NCBI GenBank assembly: GCA_003225655.1
Contig: QIAW01000050.1
Span: forward strand, 1-7,700
DNA: 7,700 nucleotides
DNA from: Acidobacteriota bacterium
Lineage (GTDB): Bacteria; Acidobacteriota; Terriglobia; Terriglobales; Acidobacteriaceae
Reading direction: 5' to 3'
Part shown: positions 6,026-7,700 of the stretch, piece by piece
How positions within the stretch are numbered: position 1 is the stretch's first letter
Layout: every line of letters begins with the position of its first letter
Made by a program: the position numbers and the translations under genes
The notes under the pieces: model-generated
Databases searched by the model: none
Told to the model about the DNA's origin: nothing
Seen by the model: the letters and a program-made list of their open reading frames with translations, nothing else

Positions 6026-6871
6026 ATGAAGTTCGAGATCATCACGATTTTTCCGGACTTTTTTCGCGGGCCCTTGCAGCATGGCATTGTGCGGCGGGCG
6101 CGAGAAGCCGGAATTATTGACGTCCGGGTGCATGATTTGCGGGCTTTTGCTCACGACCGGCATCGCACGGTGGATGACCGGCCTTTCGGCGGCGGCGAGG
6201 GCATGCTGCTAAAGCCGGAGCCGATTTTTGAATGCGCCGAGTCGCTGGCGGTAAGTCCCAGGGAAGTGCGGATTACGGGACGCGCGACCGAATCTGTCAT
6301 ACTGCTCTCCCCGCGAGGGGTCCTGTTCACGCAAGATGTGGCAGGGCAGTTGGCGGGACTCGATCGACTGGTGTTGGTCTGCGGCCGGTATGAGGGCGTG
6401 GATGAACGTGTAAGCGAGCACCTCGCCGACCGCGAGATTTCAGTAGGCGACTACGTGCTGAGCGGCGGCGAATTGCCGGCGGCGCTGATTGTAGATGCGG
6501 TGAGCCGATTGCTGCCGGGCGCGTTGGGCAATGAGAATTCGGCCCGGCAAGAGTCGTTTACCGGCGCGGGTGCGAACCAAGCGCAAGCCCCGCTGGAAAA
6601 AAACAGCAATGGCGCGCGTGGTGCGCCGGATTCCACCTGCGGCTCTGGTGGGCTGCTGGATTATCCGCAGTACACCCGGCCCGCGGATTTTCGCGGCATG
6701 AAGGTGCCGGAAGAGCTGGTTTCGGGCAACCACGATGAGATTCGCCGCTGGCGGCGGCAGCGTGCTCTGGAGAAGACATTTCATCACCGGCCGGGGCTGT
6801 TGGAGCGGGCGGAGTTGAGCGTGGAAGACGAAAAGTTTTTACAAAAATTGCGGCGTGAGGCCGCAAGCTAA
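6026..6871 (+). CDS. trmD: tRNA (guanine-N1)-methyltransferase TrmD with linker insertion
   Basis: TrmD methylates N1 of G37 in tRNAs that read CNN codons, which prevents +1 frameshifting. The product has 281 residues, against about 250 in typical members. [11 protein letters not shown] opens the SPOUT domain, and [18 protein letters not shown] is at about 43-60. The trefoil-knot SAM site is formed by [13 protein letters not shown] (117-129) and [15 protein letters not shown] (138-152). The C-terminal tRNA-binding domain holds [10 protein letters not shown] and [13 protein letters not shown]. Between ESF (176-178) and GLLDYP (about 209) lies an extra segment of about 28 residues, rich in Gly, Ala, Asn and Gln, where E. 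coli has only a few. By my alignment Glu176 sits where E. coli has catalytic Asp169, while Arg161 matches Arg154. The start has AGGT 5 bases upstream. It lies 30 bases after rimM. Confidence 0.96.
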   Translation: MKFEIITIFPDFFRGPLQHGIVRRAREAGIIDVRVHDLRAFAHDRHRTVDDRPFGGGEGMLLKPEPIFECAESLAVSPREVRITGRATESVILLSPRGVLFTQDVAGQLAGLDRLVLVCGRYEGVDERVSEHLADREISVGDYVLSGGELPAALIVDAVSRLLPGALGNENSARQESFTGAGANQAQAPLEKNSNGARGAPDSTCGSGGLLDYPQYTRPADFRGMKVPEELVSGNHDEIRRWRRQRALEKTFHHRPGLLERAELSVEDEKFLQKLRREAAS

Positions 6872-6892
6872 CAATTTTGGGAAGGGTTGAAT

Positions 6893-7297
6893 ATGTCAAC
6901 AGCAACGTTACTGGATAAACTGAATGCCAAGCTGCAGCGCAGCGACATTCCCCAATTCGCCCCTGGCGACACCATCCGTGTGCACGTAAGGATCAAGGAA
7001 GGTGATAAGGAGCGATTGCAGGCTTTCGAAGGCACTGTGATTGCCAAGAGCGCCGGACCGCAGCCCAGCTTTACTGTGCGCAAGGTCAGCTTCGGCCAGG
7101 GAGTGGAGCGTATTTTTCCCGCCAACTCCAAGGTGATTGACAAGATTGAAGTCCTGCGTTCCACGCGCATCCGCCGCGCCAAGCTGTATTACCTGCGCGG
7201 CTTGAAAGGCAAGGCTGCCCGACTGGTAGAGATCGAGCGGGACCGAGGCAGCTCCCAGCCGCAAGCTGCAAGCCCTAAGCAAGAAGAGAAGGCATAG
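6893..7297 (+). CDS. rplS: 50S ribosomal protein L19
   Basis: L19 is a large-subunit protein located at the interface with the 30S subunit. The product has 134 residues from ATG 6893. It carries [20 protein letters not shown] near 18-37, [27 protein letters not shown] at about 57-73, and [20 protein letters not shown] at about 83-102. It is slightly longer than the common 115-125 residues because of a charged, Gln- and Ala-rich tail ([15 protein letters not shown]). GAAGGG at 6881-6886 lies 6 bases before the ATG, which is preferred over an in-frame TTG at 6887 that touches this site. It is the last gene of the operon, 21 bases after trmD. Confidence 0.96.
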   Translation: MSTATLLDKLNAKLQRSDIPQFAPGDTIRVHVRIKEGDKERLQAFEGTVIAKSAGPQPSFTVRKVSFGQGVERIFPANSKVIDKIEVLRSTRIRRAKLYYLRGLKGKAARLVEIERDRGSSQPQAASPKQEEKA

Positions 7298-7299
7298 CC

Positions 7300-7334
7300 A
7301 ATTCTGGCAAAAGTAAGGCTGGTTTTGCAGAATT
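7300..7334 (+). terminator. long hairpin after rplS, possible terminator or mRNA 3' end
   Basis: AATTCTG (7300-7306) and CAAAA (7308-7312) pair with TTTTG (7323-7327) and CAGAATT (7328-7334). This gives a 12-pair stem with one bulged G and a 10-base loop. It starts 3 bases after the rplS stop. No T-run follows it, so it is not a textbook intrinsic terminator, but its position at the operon end suggests a 3' end or stability element. Confidence 0.45.
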
Positions 7335-7336
7335 CC

Positions 7337-7358
7337 GCACAGCCGGGGACGGCTGTGC
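7337..7358. repeat. REP-like palindrome, copy 1
   Basis: GCACAGCC (7337-7344) and GGCTGTGC (7351-7358) form a perfect 8-pair stem around the loop GGGGAC. The sequence CACAGCCGGGGACRGCTGT is repeated at 7436-7454 with one difference. It lies 2 bases after the rplS hairpin. Confidence 0.6.
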
Positions 7359-7435
7359 TACACGGGTGATCAAGGTCTATGGCATTTCTATCTCTTAAAC
7401 CGGCGAAAGCAGGCAGAAGCTTGCAATCCAAACAA

Positions 7436-7460
7436 CACAGCCGGGGACAGCTGTCCACAT
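7436..7460. repeat. REP-like palindrome, copy 2
   Basis: CACAGCCGGGGACAGCTGT repeats copy 1 with a single G to A change. The change makes a new perfect 12-base palindrome, GGACAGCTGTCC, at 7445-7456. The rest of 7359-7535 shows no gene or RNA that I recognise. The two copies are 98 bases apart in the gap between convergent genes, a usual place for dispersed palindromic repeats. Confidence 0.55.
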
Positions 7461-7535
7461 GAGCAATGAAGCCGCAAGCCGGGCATAGCCCTTCCGGTTG
7501 TATCAGTGTGACCAATTAAGCTTTGTTGAATTGAA

Positions 7536-7700
7536 TTACTTATCTGACAGGAAGGCGACGCGCATCTGGCCCAGGTTGCTGACGTGCTTCATGAGATTTT
7601 GCGCCGTGGATTGAGGGCCACCGTTCAGCAGCCGGCGCAATTTGCCGCGTTCTTTCAGATCAATTCCTATAATCACAAAACTCATTTGCCGGGGCTCTTC
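7536..7700 (-). CDS. 3' end of an unrecognised gene
   Basis: The - strand frame is open from the window edge to a TAA at 7536-7538, giving 54 residues. The visible part has a hydrophobic strand (SFVIIGIDL), a basic helix (KERGKLRRLL), a polar stretch (NGGPQSTAQN) and a final LGQMRVAFLSDK. An ATG at 7685 with GAAGAG upstream could make this a complete 49-residue protein. It could equally be the C-terminus of a longer protein entering from the right. I do not recognise the family. It is convergent with the rpsP operon. The regular hydrophobic and charged pattern and sensible codon use suggest that it is real. Confidence 0.5.
   Translation of the reverse strand, partial: EEPRQMSFVIIGIDLKERGKLRRLLNGGPQSTAQNLMKHVSNLGQMRVAFLSDK

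Noticed and set aside
5234..6163. 309-codon open frame on the - strand across khpA, rimM and trmD
   Set aside because: It lies opposite three well-recognised genes. Its protein is rich in His, Arg and Leu and has no domain, as expected for a GC-rich shadow frame.
7189..7515. 108-codon - strand frame with CPAC and CLDC motifs resembling a zinc ribbon
   Set aside because: The Cys pairs fall in or beside the second REP-like palindrome, and the rest runs antisense through rplS. There is no ribosome-binding site and no family resemblance.
7536..7685. CRISPR, phage or toxin-antitoxin interpretation of the right edge
   Set aside because: There are no regular repeat-spacer units, no integrase or attachment site and no paired small genes. 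The two palindromes alone do not support it.

Overview
The window looks like a piece of a GC-rich (high-50s percent by eye) bacterial chromosome. The best guess is Acidobacteriota (Koribacter or Terriglobus-like). The reasons are the wording of the ribosomal proteins, a short 'TFPASDP' protein, degenerate AATTG-type spacer repeats and palindromic repeats around a CAGCCGGGGAC core. This assignment rests on memory of such genomes and was not searched.

The left half (1-4675) is a loose set of unrelated accessory genes. It holds the 3' part of a class I SAM-dependent methyltransferase (+), which ends in a 3-base stop-to-stop overlap with a convergent peroxiredoxin-like gene (-). The peroxiredoxin appears to have lost about 20 residues right after its CxxC motif. 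Next come an AT-rich block of near-repeats and a 71-residue acidic protein (+). An SRPBCC-fold protein (-) follows, and then a secreted glycoside hydrolase family 3 enzyme (-).

The right half (4677-7297) is a conserved translation operon on the + strand: rpsP (S16), khpA (KH-domain RNA-binding protein), rimM (30S maturation), trmD (tRNA m1G37 methyltransferase) and rplS (L19). A sigma70-like promoter (TTGCCA, 18 bases, GATAAT) lies ahead of it, between the operon and the divergent GH3 gene. The genes join ribosome building to tRNA and rRNA processing. ffh, which often precedes rpsP, is not immediately upstream here.

Downstream of rplS (7298-7535) is a noncoding stretch with a long hairpin and two copies of a REP-like palindrome. 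The last 165 bases hold the 3' end of an unrecognised gene on the - strand.

I found no new multi-gene system. The points most worth checking are local. rimM has no ATG, GTG or TTG where its N-terminus must lie, but an ATC sits at the right distance from a Shine-Dalgarno sequence. The GH3 gene encodes a good signal peptide upstream of its only usable GTG, again with ATC at a plausible start. The peroxiredoxin has an internal deletion. TrmD carries a roughly 28-residue linker insertion next to a Glu in the place of the catalytic Asp.
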